64,000 bases of DNA from Larix kaempferi (lineage: Eukaryota; Streptophyta; Pinopsida; Pinales; Pinaceae): NCBI GenBank assembly GCA_027924585.1, contig BSBM01000191.1, positions 3,286,001-3,350,000 of the forward strand, given 5' to 3'. Of this stretch, positions 1 to 11,219 are shown in pieces; position 1 is the first letter of the stretch, and each line of letters starts with the position of its first letter. Under the pieces are notes generated by a model. The model did no database searches. It saw nothing but the letters and a program-made list of their open reading frames with translations, and was not told the DNA's origin. The translations under genes and the position numbers were made by a program.

Positions 1-1144
1 TCCAGATATTTGGGATCCTGTTGGCTGTGGACTAGAACTCTGACCTGTGTCATCCATAGATGTAGCAATCTGCTGTTTTCCCTTTTTTGACTCACATGAC
101 TTTCGGAAAGCTCGATCCTCCTCAAATTTCACATCCTGCCTCACAACAATCTTTTTAAGAGCAGGAATGTAAATGCGATAGGCTTTTGAAGTCTCCTCAT
201 AACCAACGAGAATTCCCTTCTTGGCGGTAAGTTCGGCTGTAGGTTCCAACTTTGTCCTTTTCTCCGAAGGAACATGCGAGTAGGTAAGGCATCCAAAAAT
301 CCTGAAATGCCCAACTTCGGGTTTCTTTCCTGAGAAAGCCTCTTTTGGAGTTTTGTCCCCCAAAACTTTATGAGGACTCCTGTTCTGTATATATGCTGCG
401 GTGTTACATGCCTTAGCCCAAAGAAAAAATGGCAAACCTTGGTCATGTAACATAGATCTAGCAGCACCAACAATGGCCCTGGTTTTTCTCTCAGCAACCC
501 CATTCTATTGAGGTGTATAGGGCAGAGTCAACTACCTCTTGATGCCCTCCTAGATGCAAAACTCATTGAACTCTTTCGAGGTATACTCACCTCCATTATT
601 TGATCTGAAGATCTTGATCTTCCTTTCTGTCTGATTTTCCACAAGACCCTTGAACTTTTGAAATTTTTGCAAAACTTCGTTTGATTCCTTACTTAAAAAA
701 AAATAGATCCAGGTTTTCCTAGAGTAGTCATCAATGAAGGATACATTGTACTTGTATCCTTTCAAGGATGTAGTGGACATCAGACCACAAAGGTTAGAAT
801 GAATCAAATCAAGTGCTCCTTTTGATCTGCTGTCACTCCTTCGAAAAACAGTCTTGACGTACTTCCCGAGAGCACACCCCTTGCACAGATGATTGTGCTC
901 TAAGCTAAACTCAGGCACTCCTGTCACAATCTCCCTCAAAATCTTCAGGGTAGGACGGTGTAGATGAGCCATCCTCCTCTGCCAAAACTCACAGGTGTCA
1001 CATTCATCATCATGGCTACTATGACTCAGAGCATGATGAAGTTGAAAGTTCAGCCTGCACAGTTTTCCACTACGGACTCCAATCTTCACTGCGGAGGTAT
1101 CGTTGGATCCCTTGGGATGGACTAGAACATTTCCATCTCTGAAC
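1..1144 (-). pseudogene. Copia A pol fragment: GAG-pre-integrase, integrase core, linker
   Basis: Reading leftward from 1144, the frame gives a protease-to-integrase linker, then the GAG-pre-integrase zinc motif (WQRRMAHLHRP, then CKGC at residues 69-72 of the 550-1089 frame). The integrase core follows (FIDDYSRKTWIYF, NNGGEYTSKEFNEF). The usual HSD near the start of the core reads HSN (codon 793-795). Stops lie at about 550, 531 and 512; beyond them the frame reopens (NGVAERKTRAI, RIFGCLTYSHVPSEKRTKLEP, KAYRIYIPALKK) to the window edge. The protease is missing: the pol text stops exactly where a hAT end begins. Gag, PBS and LTR of the same element resume at 5737-8026, so this is the 3' half of one split element. 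In the family, integrase inserts cDNA into the host genome; this copy is dead. Reverse transcriptase would lie left of the window. Confidence 0.9.
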
Positions 1145-1188
1145 CAATGTTACAAATATCGTGTCGGCGAATATATCGTCGAGGGTCC
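1145..1188. mobile_element. hAT terminal fragment, outer part
   Basis: The sequence CAATGTTACAAATATCG and the following bases match the left end of the complete hAT at 24490 nearly base for base for 44 bp (CAGTGTTAC there, CAATGTTAC here). The match stops at GAGGGTCC, where an LTR starts, and resumes after that LTR at 5706. It is a scrap of a second copy of the same hAT family, lying in Copia A between the gag and pre-integrase regions. Confidence 0.8.
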
Positions 1189-4100
1189 TAATATCACATA
1201 TATAGTAGCCGGGCTACCATACATTATTTTTCAGATTCCAGAGCACTTTTCAGCCAGTTCCTTTACATTGAGATGATGAGATGAGCATCTATCTATGGAT
1301 CACTATCAGATTTTCGATAGCGTATGTATTCCCCATGCCATGACTGAGTCTCAGGACACTCAGAGAGATGACCGATGTAGCCATTATACCATTTATACAG
1401 AGCAGTCAGTAGTGCCCAGAGTTACAGTAGCAGTTTCAGAGGACAGATGATGATTCAGAGGATGAGCATTCAGGTATATGACTTAGTAGGTATATCATGG
1501 TGTTGTGGTTATATTGCTTTTATATTCATTCTTATACCATGTCTTAGCACTTAGTGTCATGATCTGGCGATCATATAGATATGTGGACTTGGTTGATCTT
1601 ATTATATATATTCTACTGTCCTTACTCAGACTTAGAAGTTCACTATTCATACTCATTGGTTTTACCCTCCCTAGGGAGAATAGAGGTGATCATTCCACCA
1701 TACCTTGGCTTGCTAGTGTTGGCTCCATTATTCATTGTCTTCATCCATCCATTGCCTACCTTTTAGTTTATCACCCTGACTTACTACTTGACTAGTGGCA
1801 TGGAGGATCTTTCCCCACTGTATCCTCTGTATTGGATGAGCTTCCCTGTTTATTGTGTCTCGGCTCTGAGTTGGTGACAAAACTTACCTTTGGTGAGTTG
1901 GATTGTAGGCCTAAATCATTCTGGTCGGTTGTCCTGATGTTTGGCATTGGCTCGAACTCGCCCTAGTCACTTGAGATGTTGTTGGCTAAAACTGAAAGCT
2001 CATGTACTACTTATGGAAACTTATAAATTCACCCATGGAAACTAAAAAAGGGCAAGAGCGATGAACTGCTAAAAAAAATACTCCTCAAAGAGTATAAGAA
2101 AGGTCCAAAAAGCAATGGTTCTTAAAAGCTATATCTAAACAATTGCTGACCTTATATATGTATGAAAACATGCCCTGGATGCAAGCTGCAACTAGTTGTG
2201 CTTATCAGCACACTTGAGATCTGAAGGGTTATGTAGGCCAAAAAGGCCATGAAATGAAATTGAATGATTCTAATGAACTTAGATCAACTTGATGTAGACA
2301 TGATGCCTAAGTTGAATATGCACTCTCTAAACAACTTATCCATTTGTGAGACACCGCCATTCCCTGTGTTGTTGCTCATTCAGTATATACTATGGTGTGT
2401 ATTCCCTTTCCCGTTCCAAAATGTCACAATGTTAAGTTAGTCAGTCACCCCTTCAGCCTAGCCATTTTATTTTAGCCTTCACCCTTCATTAGCAAATTGA
2501 TCACAACTATGAAGTGAGTATGGTCTTGAAAGTCTAGTCTGAGTCATATAAATAATTAATGACACTATATATTTGGATTTAGATCGCCAGTAATGATTAC
2601 TTTGTGTTATAATTGCTTTTTGAATGAGTTGTAGAGCATGCATTAACCTTTGACATTTTGCAGCAGCTTCTAATGGTAGTCTGAGTTATATTTGGTCAAT
2701 ATTGACCTAGTCAAACTTAGTTTGACCAAGGTCAATCACAGAACATGAGATTATAGGACCTTATGATGACATAGATAGATGATATATGGTCTATATACAT
2801 GTACATGATGGTTCTATGCATCAGATATAGGTTTATGATGATGATTTATGGTTTTCAGCATTATTTGATCATTTACAGATTATTATTATTTCACTTGTTT
2901 CGGTATATTGGATATATTATATGATCATGCAGAGATCTATATGGTGTATGAGTACACATCTTGGATAGTTTTGGACCTTCCGAGTCCAATGAGACAGTTT
3001 ACTTTCAGTTTCGGGCAGTTACAGTGATGTTTGAGCCTCAGTTGGCTCTCATAGTGTAGATTTGGCCTGTCTGAGGCCCTGTCAGAGCAGAGTGGGTTTT
3101 TATTTGATTCACCTAGGGCGCTGATGATGGAGGGGGTGGTCTAGCCACTTGTTTTTACCATATTACCCCCCTCCCAGACACACTGGTGCCCTCACCTTGA
3201 CAGCGCAGGCACTCCAGGAGGCAGTTTGGGGCAGGTACACGCTTCCCGAGGTAGTTTGGATTGGTAGAAATGGCTACAGAGGAATTCGATTTGGGCTACT
3301 GAGGCAAAGTTTTGGCATGGGATGATCAGTGATGATGAGTGGGATGTCTTCCGCACCTTCTCCAGCAGTTTCAGCTTCATCGGGGCCCACATCCATCACT
3401 TATGACATTTTCAGATGATTTCTGAGGCCTCGTAAGGCCCACGATTTGTCCATAGAGGCATGATTTGGTATTTTGATGACTATTTTATTATTATTGTGCT
3501 ATGGGGATTGACCAAGGGTGGCTAAAATTACCCCTTGGACCCACCATAAGCTTATTGTTATATTTTGTTATCATGATTTGGTGGGATCCCCTCTCCTAGG
3601 GTGATTTTGTCCACTTATGGTTATATTTTATGGTTGATCCATGTATTTTATTGTTGAGCTCATCTCAACCATTGATTAGATCTTTTGATCTTTTAATCTT
3701 AGCCACTCATGTAAAAAGTGGTTAGGATTATGGTCTCTCTCCATCCTATTTAAGGAGAGAGCCTCTCATTGTAAAATCATCTAGAGATTTTTGGCTCTTG
3801 GCTCTTGGAATAAAATTTCTATCTTTTGGAGTACATGCTTGGGTTGGAGTGGATGTTGGTTGTTTTGATTGTAAATGCTTTTGTCCATTGCACTGGAGGA
3901 TCTATTGTAGCTATCTTGCATATTTGCCATATCTTTTTACAGGTGGAGGAGACTTCTTCAACAAGTGCAAATTGGTGGGGAGGCTTGCCCTTCAAGCTTG
4001 GAAGATGACGTTTTGGGTTAAACAGGGAGTGGTTTTGTCTTTGCACCAACTATTCTTTGCTTATCGCTTTCTTGCTTGTATCTACCTTCAACATGTTAAA

Positions 4101-5700
4101 CTGATTGATGCTTTGCTCCTTGGTTTTGACAGGTTAGAGGGACACATATGTGGCTTGGAAAAATCGATTTGGCAAAAGGGCTTAAAAAATTCTCCATTTG
4201 ATCTTTGGCAAAAGTAATCCTCATCTCAACTAGCATTCATCTTTTCATCCAAGTATGCTCCAAAGGTATGATCTTCTTCTTCTTTGAATCATCCATAATT
4301 TCTAGATCATAAAAACCTTAATTAATCAAAACCCTCATTTTGGTTTTTCTTAGATCTACTTAGATCTAACCTTGCTTTTGAAAAGATATTAAAAACCCAC
4401 CTCTATAGCATCCACCCCTAGTTGGATCTATAGTTTGGTGGAGATTGGGTTAAAATTGGCACACTTTTCAAGGCAATATAGCCCTCTTGAGGGAAATCGC
4501 ACTTCCTTGGGAGAGGCTTGTTTGGTTAGATCTAGCATGTGGGTAGGTGAGATCCCACTTGATTTGCAATCTACATACTTGATAACCTACCCCTAGACTT
4601 TTACTTGGGTGATTTCTACCTTGTGGGCATCATTCCACATTTTAAGGGATTAAACCCCCCTTTTGAACTACTTGGCATCTTAAAACTCAGATCTAGTAAG
4701 ATCTAACCCTTGGATTGACTTGATTTTCAAGATCCATATAGATCATTGCCTAAACCACTTGGATCTACAATTTGGTGGCCATTGGACTTGATTTGACACA
4801 CCTTATCCACCTTTTAGCCCTCCTTGAGCAAGGTCGCACTTCCTTGGGCGACTGAGTTTGCTCACTTCTAGGACCTGGGTAGTGGAGATTTCAGTGGATT
4901 TGGAACAGGCATACCTTGAAACCTATATCTAGAGTATCATTTTGTGACGATCTGCCTTGGGGGTAGCATTCCTTGTTTTAAGGGATTGTGGTCCACTTGG
5001 GTCATTTCATGAAACCCTAGATCTAATCTAATCCAACCACTCTATCCCAATTAGCCCACTTGATTTGACTTCTAGGTGTCTTGATCTACACTTTGACATA
5101 TCTTTTGACTCCATTAACCCATCCAACAAGGCACTAATCCTCCTTAAGCAAGTCGCACTCCTTGGGAATTGTGTCAAACCTTAGATCTCGTAAGTGGGTA
5201 TTCCTAATTTCAACTTAGATCCATAGATCTACTCATTATATGCCCCTTAGTACCAATTTCATCCCTTAAAGTCCACCTTGTGGGTCCCATTTGAGTCATT
5301 CACATATCCCAAGAAAGTGGGTCCCACTTGTGTAACACATGGTACTAGATCTTGTCTTTTTTAGCTCATCATGTGGCCTAAATCATACATTGGTTGAAAC
5401 ACTAATCATCTCTCAAACCACCTTCAACCATACTTTAATTTCTAGGTCCACTTTACCTTTCATTGGTTTCCGTAACTTACCTAGGAACCTTTGTTTGGGT
5501 CCAAATCCTCTTTGATTGGTAATAGGGTCTCCCCCTAGGTCTTGTTTCATCGGGATCTAAAGTGAAGAGTGCCTCGGTTGACGTGACTCCCACCTTGCAT
5601 TGGGAACCGTGGCATCTCTTGGTCACCTCTTTAGTTGTCAATCTCCTCTACCGTCCCGGATGGGATACCACTAGGGACAACTACAAGTTGTGTGATAACA
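1189..5700 (+). mobile_element. TGTTATC-family LTR, copy 1 (about 4.5 kb)
   Basis: It begins TAATATCACATATATAGTAGCC, a mutated form of the family start TGTTATCAC, and ends CTACAAGTTGTGTGATAACA. Internal landmarks recur in every copy: a GTCTCGGCTCTGAGTTG block near 1860, 'GTTTGACCAAGGTCAA' near 2722, a TATA-like CTATTTAAGGAGAG near 3748 and an AATAAAA about 60 bp downstream. No protein domain is recognisable; open frames such as 3798-4217 are not conserved in other copies. TG...CA-type ends, a promoter-like core in the right half and the lack of terminal direct repeats favour a solo LTR. Flanking 5-mers GGTCC and AGTTC differ by two transitions and fit a decayed target duplication, because the hAT match continues across the insertion. 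Confidence 0.75.
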
Positions 5701-5705
5701 AGTTC

Positions 5706-5736
5706 AAAAAGAAATTATCGTATTTATCGGCGAAAA
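5706..5736. mobile_element. hAT terminal fragment, inner part
   Basis: AAAAAGAAATTATCGTATTT and the following ATCGGCGAAAA align with the hAT left end at 24530-24565 (AAAAATAAATTCTTGGATTT, ATTGGCGAAAA). The stretch continues the match broken at 1188. After it, Copia A gag text begins. Confidence 0.65.
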
Positions 5737-6604
5737 GAGAACTCATCAACCTGAGCCTCTGGTAGACTACTATCATGTCTTGACTGAACTGAGGCCAGTG
5801 AGAACTCCTTCTCAAACCGAGAAGAGAACTCATCAACCTCCTCCGTTGCTTCCACCTGCTCGTCCTTTGCCTGCTTCCCCTTCTTCTTATGCGGACACTG
5901 TCCCGCATAATGTCCATAATCGTTGCAGGCGAAGCATTTGATCTTGTTCAGATCATTCTTCTATCTGCCTCTTTGTTTCCCGCCTGTTGCGAGAGCCACA
6001 TCCTCCTCCTCTGGAGTAGTACAAATTGAACCCTGAATGTACCCTCTCCGGATATCCTCCTGTGTGAAATCATCCCACAGGCAATCTCACTTGGGAAGGT
6101 TCTCTCGAGCTATGATAGACTGAACAAACACTGCCCATGGCACAGTCACGCCATTAAAGGCCTGTCGAACCAGCTCACAATCCTCTATCTTCTCACCAAT
6201 TGCACCCAACTCATCTCTCACTTGGGTTATCTTGGTGAGATAGGTCATCATGCTCTCATCCTTCCCCATCTTGATGCTTCTCAGCTTCTCCTTGAGAATC
6301 ATCTTCCTATTTTCATTGGAGCTCTGGTACAGACTAGTCAATGCATCCCATTTTCCTCAGTAGACACATGTGGGATGAGGTGATCCTTGATCGCATCAAG
6401 AAGGATCCTCTGAGCCTTCACATTTTTCTTGTCATACACTGCTTTGGCAGTGGCATCAGACGAAACTGTAACGGGATTTGCCGTCGTGCTGTTCATGACA
6501 TACCATAGCTCACTCTCTTTCAGCAAGAGAGTAATGCGTGCCGTCCATGCACTATAGTTGGAGGCACCATCCAACCGGTCCTCCACCCTCAAACTAGTAG
6601 CCAT
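5737..6604 (-). pseudogene. Copia A gag (UBN2-type) with zinc knuckle
   Basis: The likely start is ATG at 6604 (MATSLRVEDRLDGASNYSAW), the usual opening of plant Copia gag. The UBN2-like region follows (KAQRILLDAIKDHLIPHV). A frameshift near 6340 moves the frame (SLYQSSNENRKMILKEKL, MMTYLTKITQVRDELG). A stop lies at 6087 and another near 5963. A CCHC knuckle CFACNDYGHYAGQC lies near 5905-5945, followed by a basic and acidic tail. The segment encoding VDEFSS is duplicated (5737-5757 and 5822-5842). Gag packages element RNA in virus-like particles; this copy cannot make an intact protein. The text ends at the hAT scrap and continues as pol at 1144. Confidence 0.88.
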
Positions 6605-6810
6605 ACTCACCCAACTGAAGAAATTGTAACCCACAGTGAACAAGAGTCTCTCCCGATCACAAATCTGGTAGATCTATCACAGATCTGACCACAAAACCCT
6701 CTGAGCTGATAGATCTGACCTCTACAACCTCAGATCTGAAATGTGCTGCTTAGATCTGGTCTCTATCTCCACAGATCTATGCATGACTGCCCACTTTGAC
6801 CCTCAACAGG

Positions 6811-6822
6811 GCTCTGATACCA
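6811..6822 (-). promoter_or_regulatory. Primer-binding site of Copia A
   Basis: On the minus strand it reads TGGTATCAGAGC, complementary to the 3' end of plant initiator tRNA-Met, directly abutting the LTR end (TTTACA). This fixes element orientation and the LTR boundary. Confidence 0.93.
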
Positions 6823-8026
6823 TGTAAATATTTGATTCAGAGATCACTACTCCCTCTGAATCGCCCTGAGATCTCAAGCGGTATGAGTCTCAAAATCAGT
6901 ATATACTCATAAAAATATAGACTCAAACAACTAGATCTGCATTTACCAACTGAAATATAAATGCAATCAAACACATAAATAACAGATGTACCCTGGAACC
7001 CTTTCGGGAAAAACCAGCTAACTATGGGGCTATCTTCTCTCTCGAACCCAGAGCATATAGATATGTAAATGACAATACAATACAGGATTACCTTGGCCGA
7101 TAACTCAATCCCTTTGAAAACAGGACAGACTCTAAATTTGCATGCATCCAGCTGATGCATGCACTGAAGGAGTAAACCCTAACTGCCAAACTGGATCTGA
7201 GTGCTCTAAAGGTGCCTCTGATTGATCTGCCCTCTTTGTATCTCACTGCTCTGATCTGCTCACTTTGAAGACTGCCCTCTAATGAATTCAGCCTCCTATG
7301 CATGCATAAGTGCGCCCTCTCCTCTAGATGCAAATGCTCGTACTGGTCCGGATCTCAGTAGATCTGAGCTCTGATCGTCCCTAACCTTCCTCCAACGCTG
7401 AGGCAAGGCTATCCTGGAAGTCTCAGACTCCAAATCAGTCAATCCAGCTCACAACGAGCTTCTCCCTGCTTGGGAAATGCGCCCTCCTCCAAGAGAACTC
7501 GACCTCCTCCAATCTGATTAGGAATCACATTGATGAGCTATCTCAGCTCACAGTAATGGGTGTCTGGCAACTCTGGAACTGAAGGTCACCGATCTAGCTC
7601 AGATCTGACCTTCCTAGTTCCTACAACAGCTCCTTTCTCTCTCAGAAAGTTGCCCCACATGTATAGCTACGCCCTCCTCACTCTAGCAGTATCTCTCTCA
7701 TACAATGCAATGAGTAACCTCATCTGAGGACCCCTTGCCTCTATAAATAATCTCACCGATGAATTAGGTTTGCCAAAACCCTAATTCCCGGTGCATGCAA
7801 AAGATCACTTTTGCATGTAATCACTGATCGCTAACAGGTCATGCAAAGCTCATGCATGCAAAGGTCAATCTCCCCGGAAGTTCTGCATGCAGCCCCCACT
7901 TGGATTCATGCCATTGAGTAGAGCGCATCTCACCCTCTGCTCCATCCTGATGCCTATGCAGCTAATGTACCTCTATATAGGTTATCTGAACCATGGAGGA
8001 CATCCCGAAGTTACCATAATCTAACA
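6823..8026 (-). mobile_element. Copia A 5' LTR (1204 bp)
   Basis: On the minus strand it runs from TGTTAGATTATGG to AATATTTACA, next to the PBS. The same LTR in plus orientation forms the solo LTR at 40281-41505, with shared blocks such as CCGCTTGAGATCTCA and GAGGGAGTAGTGATCT. A TATA-like ATTATTTATAGAGG lies near 7740, with a cluster of CATGCA/TGCATG motifs just upstream in the element's sense (7793-7870). The right flank is TGTTATC-family sequence. The opposite LTR lies outside the window, so the target duplication cannot be tested. Confidence 0.88.
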
Positions 8027-8844
8027 CAAACATCGGGGGCAACCGACCAGAGAGGTCAAGGCTTCAAATCCAACTCACCTAAGCTCAGGAACCAACACCA
8101 ACGGGTTCTCCTGGCCTAGAAGGATCAAGGCTTCGGTAAGTTCTGTTGCACAACTCATAGCCGAGACACAAAACAACAGGGAGTCTATCCAACATAGAGG
8201 CATAAGTGGGGAATCTATCCAACATAGAGGCATAAGTGGGGAATCTATCCAACATAGAGGCATAAGTGGGGAAGTAGAAGGATCAAGGCTTCGGTAAGTT
8301 CTGTTGCACAACTCATAGCTGAGACACAAAACAACAGGGAGTCTATCCAACATAGAGGCATAAGTGGGGAAGTCCTCAGTATCACTAGGTGAAGTTTAAG
8401 TCACGGTAAAACCAAGTATGGAAGAGAATGGATGGATGGGTAAAGGTGACAGGTGATGCCATAACTAGCAAGCCAAAAAATGGTGGGAATCACCAAGTCC
8501 ATACTACCAGAGAGGGTGAGACCAACTAGTATACACAAGTAATTCTTTAGTCCAAGTAATTAGATAACTTCAATTCCAGACAGTCAACCAATAACCAAAT
8601 ATATATATAATCGCCAGATCATGACCACTAGATACCTAGTCAAGCTACCAAGATAAGCAAAAGAACAAAATAAGGCTATCCAATGCACATCCATATACCT
8701 GCTGGGTCATATACCTGTATATACCATCCGAACCATCCACAGTCACTGAAACACTGTTGTTGTATAACTCTGAGCACTATCACACTGCTCTGTATGGAAG
8801 AAAATAGCTACATCAGTCATCAAATCTGAGGTCATGAGCCATAG
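8027..8844 (-). mobile_element. TGTTATC-family LTR, partial copy 2
   Basis: Reverse-complement match to 53520-54290 of the copy at 53358-57540: CCGATGTTTG, AAGCCTTGATCCTTCT, GTCTCGGCTATGAGTTGTGC and GCGATTATATATATA correspond in order. The left side is cut by the Copia A LTR and the right side is joined to a Gypsy gag near 8844. It carries an internal tandem expansion at 8117-8370. No coding content. Confidence 0.75.
8117..8370. repeat. Nested tandem duplication: 30-bp units inside a 158-bp repeat
   Basis: A 30-bp unit (GAGTCTATCCAACATAGAGG plus CATAAGTGGG) occurs at 8181, 8211 and 8241 and again at 8339. The block starting TAGAAGGATCAAGGCTTCGG occurs at 8117 and 8275, a 158-bp offset. The copies differ by only a few bases, so the expansion is younger than the host LTR. 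Confidence 0.92.
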
Positions 8845-9880
8845 GTACGATTGATGGGTGGTGGGTCTATAAGCCTTAACCCATCCACAAAAGGGTTCGG
8901 TGAGGGCCTTGGTGAACAACATAATTAACCTTCTCTCTGAAATGTCTATCACTATTACTGCTACCCTTTGGAACTTTGATATGAATGATTTTGGACTGCC
9001 TGTCTGTTTGAGTTGTGCTAGCTCTCTGAAATGCACCTCTGGGTCTTTCCTGTTAAAGTGCTTGATGAGCCTTTCTGTAAAATCCGTGTAAGAGGTGATG
9101 GTGTTGTGACCTAATGTCACTAGCTCGTGGTACCACCACTCATGGGCTTCCCCGTCCAAATGCAAGGTAGCCAACTTAATGGCATCTGTCTCCATCGTGG
9201 GGTTGAGTTGGAAGTAACTGTCCAACTTCTGTACCCAATTCCGTGCTAGGCCACTCCGGGTCCCATCAAAGGTAGCAATAGTCAGTTTCCCTACTGTGCG
9301 CTGTAACTCATAGTTCTGGTTGAAAGGCCTGTTATAAGCGCTCAGTTTGTTCTTCCTTTTAAAATGACAAAAATCTGTAAAAGTCATGGCTGACTGGAAG
9401 TCATCTCCCAGTGCTCTGTACTCGCATAGATATGCCCCCATGGGCTCTTCTGGCTCTACCTGTACTATCGACACTGTTGTCGAGCTATCCGAGAATTGTG
9501 GCATGATAGGTCTGGAGGACCTATTGTAGAGGTGGGGGTGATTGCATATTAGTATGTAATTGTTCCCCACTGCTACTAGTGGATACCCTGTCACTGTTGA
9601 GGAATAGAGGACTGTGTGGGGTGGGTCTCGATTTATCTGCCAATTTGTTGATGGTAGATAACATTTCTCTATGTCCTGAAGTTAGCTCTTTTAAAGCGGA
9701 AAGGAGGCTAGTGAAAGCCATTTTATCATCATCTGCCATTGTTTCTTTAACTTTACCTTTTCCAAACTGAGTCTCTGTATCTCCCAGTTCTATATCCTCT
9801 AACTCTTCTTCTTCTCTTCTTCCACTGTTCCTAAACCTCTGCCTCCTGTAAGTAATATTGTGTGGGTCCTCTGTATTCAT
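8845..9880 (-). pseudogene. Gypsy-type gag (retrotransposon gag domain), truncated
   Basis: The frame opens at ATG 9880 with an acidic N-terminal region (RREEEELEDIELGD) and breaks near 9521-9590. It continues one frame over with the core gag signature: GKLTIATFDGTRSGLARNWV, LDSYFQLNPTMETDAIKLA, LDGEAHEWWYHEL, LIKHFNRKDPEVHFRELAQL. This matches the plant Ty3/Gypsy gag domain (PF03732 type). After KAYRPTTHQS the frame runs into unrelated TGTTATC-family LTR, so protease and everything downstream are missing. The PBS and LTR lie just upstream at 9921-11219. A zinc knuckle is not seen before the truncation. Confidence 0.87.
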
Positions 9881-9920
9881 TTACTGTTCACAACTGCATG
9901 CTCCCACAGCTGGCAAGGAA

Positions 9921-9936
9921 CATGCTCTGGTACCAC
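9921..9936 (-). promoter_or_regulatory. Primer-binding site of the Gypsy-type element
   Basis: On the minus strand it reads GTGGTACCAGAGCATG, a one-base variant of the initiator tRNA-Met complement TGGTATCAGAGCATG. It directly follows an LTR end GGGATATTACA. The same junction recurs at 58875-58901. Confidence 0.85.
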
Positions 9937-11219
9937 TGTAATATCCCAAACTGATATTTTTTTTTGTTTATGGAGTTTTGTTGCTTGCTGGTAGTCTTTA
10001 GGGCTCAACACTTGAAGTAAATATGAATGCATGTACTGAACTATGCTTGCATGAGCATGCATGCAGATGCATGTGTTTGCCAACCCCTAAATACCCAAAT
10101 AATCATAAATGCTATAAAATAGGGATATAAAATATGCATGTACGTACCATTAGATGAAGGAGTGATATACGTCAATATGAGACCAACATGCAAGGATTGT
10201 GTCGGAGAATGAGCAAGATATGGAGTAGTACTCCTCCAAGAATGCGCCCTCTTCAATCTTGATATGGAGGTATAGATGCATACTGATGGGAAGTAGTTCC
10301 GGAAGGTGTGCAATGGGGTTATAATCCCCTTCTAATCACAATAAAAGCTGCATGCAGACCATGCACCAACTATGAGGCCTAAAACTTGAGCCCTCCTCTA
10401 GGAAAGCCGCCCTTGCAAGAGAGGACGTCTTCTGAACAGGGATGATGCTGATAACTTGCTCTGACGTCCAAATAGGAATCCCTTCTTCTAGGGATAGGGT
10501 AATAGTGGTGCTCTCAGAAGATTGAAGCTAGCATGCAGAAGAAAGGACCTCTGTAGACTGAGATACGAATATATCTCTCTTTGTGCAATTCGCCCAAGCA
10601 AGGAAGGCGAGTACCTTCAATCCCAACTGTAGCTCGAACCCTGCAGAAGGCTGAAGAATGATACCTGATGATAATAGCAATGCTGAATCTGGATGATCCA
10701 ACCTGATAGTGACTAGGGAAGATAGATTTCACTGCCGAAATACATTGAATGGTTGAGTGTGTGCCCTCAACCCAAAATAGCTCTCCGAGCTCTCCAAATT
10801 GACTCCTCAAATCAATAATCATATAAGCAGGCCTTACTCACTCACTTTACCTTTCTTTTATAACATTCACCTGGCCTGACCTAACTTTTGACCTAACGTT
10901 TGCATGACTTGATCGCTTTATCTTCTAATTTCAAGTTGACTTGCATGCAGTGCTTCTGGTGTGCATGGAAGCTCAATAAAAGAGTTTTAGTGCATCCAAC
11001 ATGAAATATGGCTCGCATGCTATGCATGTAGGGGGCCCCTAGTTCCTGTGGCCCTTATTTAACTATTGATGATCTAATAACCATGCTTAAGATCTTCTTA
11101 TGGTGTGAATGGCATCAATCCTCAGTCAATGCCCTGAGTATTAGTGCCCACTCGAACCTATGGGAATCAAATAGGTTAGCGGGATAGTCCTCAGTGCTTA
11201 AGCATAAGAGGAAATTACA
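9937..11219 (-). mobile_element. Gypsy-type 5' LTR (about 1.28 kb)
   Basis: On the minus strand it begins TGTAATTTCC and ends GGGATATTACA at the PBS, giving short inverted termini. The PBS-side end is firm. The outer end at 11219 is where TGTTATC-family sequence resumes (TAATGTGACCAAATG) and is less certain. The LTR at 57541-58885 is of similar length and has the same PBS-proximal end. Clusters of GCATGC/CATGCA occur near 10025-10080 and 10935-11030. No coding content; the frames here are spurious. Confidence 0.72.

Noticed and set aside
3798-4217. 139-residue open frame in plus orientation
   Set aside because: Lies in the post-TATA part of a TGTTATC-family LTR; the frame is not kept in the other copies and shows no domain.
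6811-6822. tRNA-like sequence
   Set aside because: Only the 3' complement of initiator tRNA-Met is present; it is a primer-binding site, not a tRNA gene. Same for 9921, 14036, 22900 and 58887.
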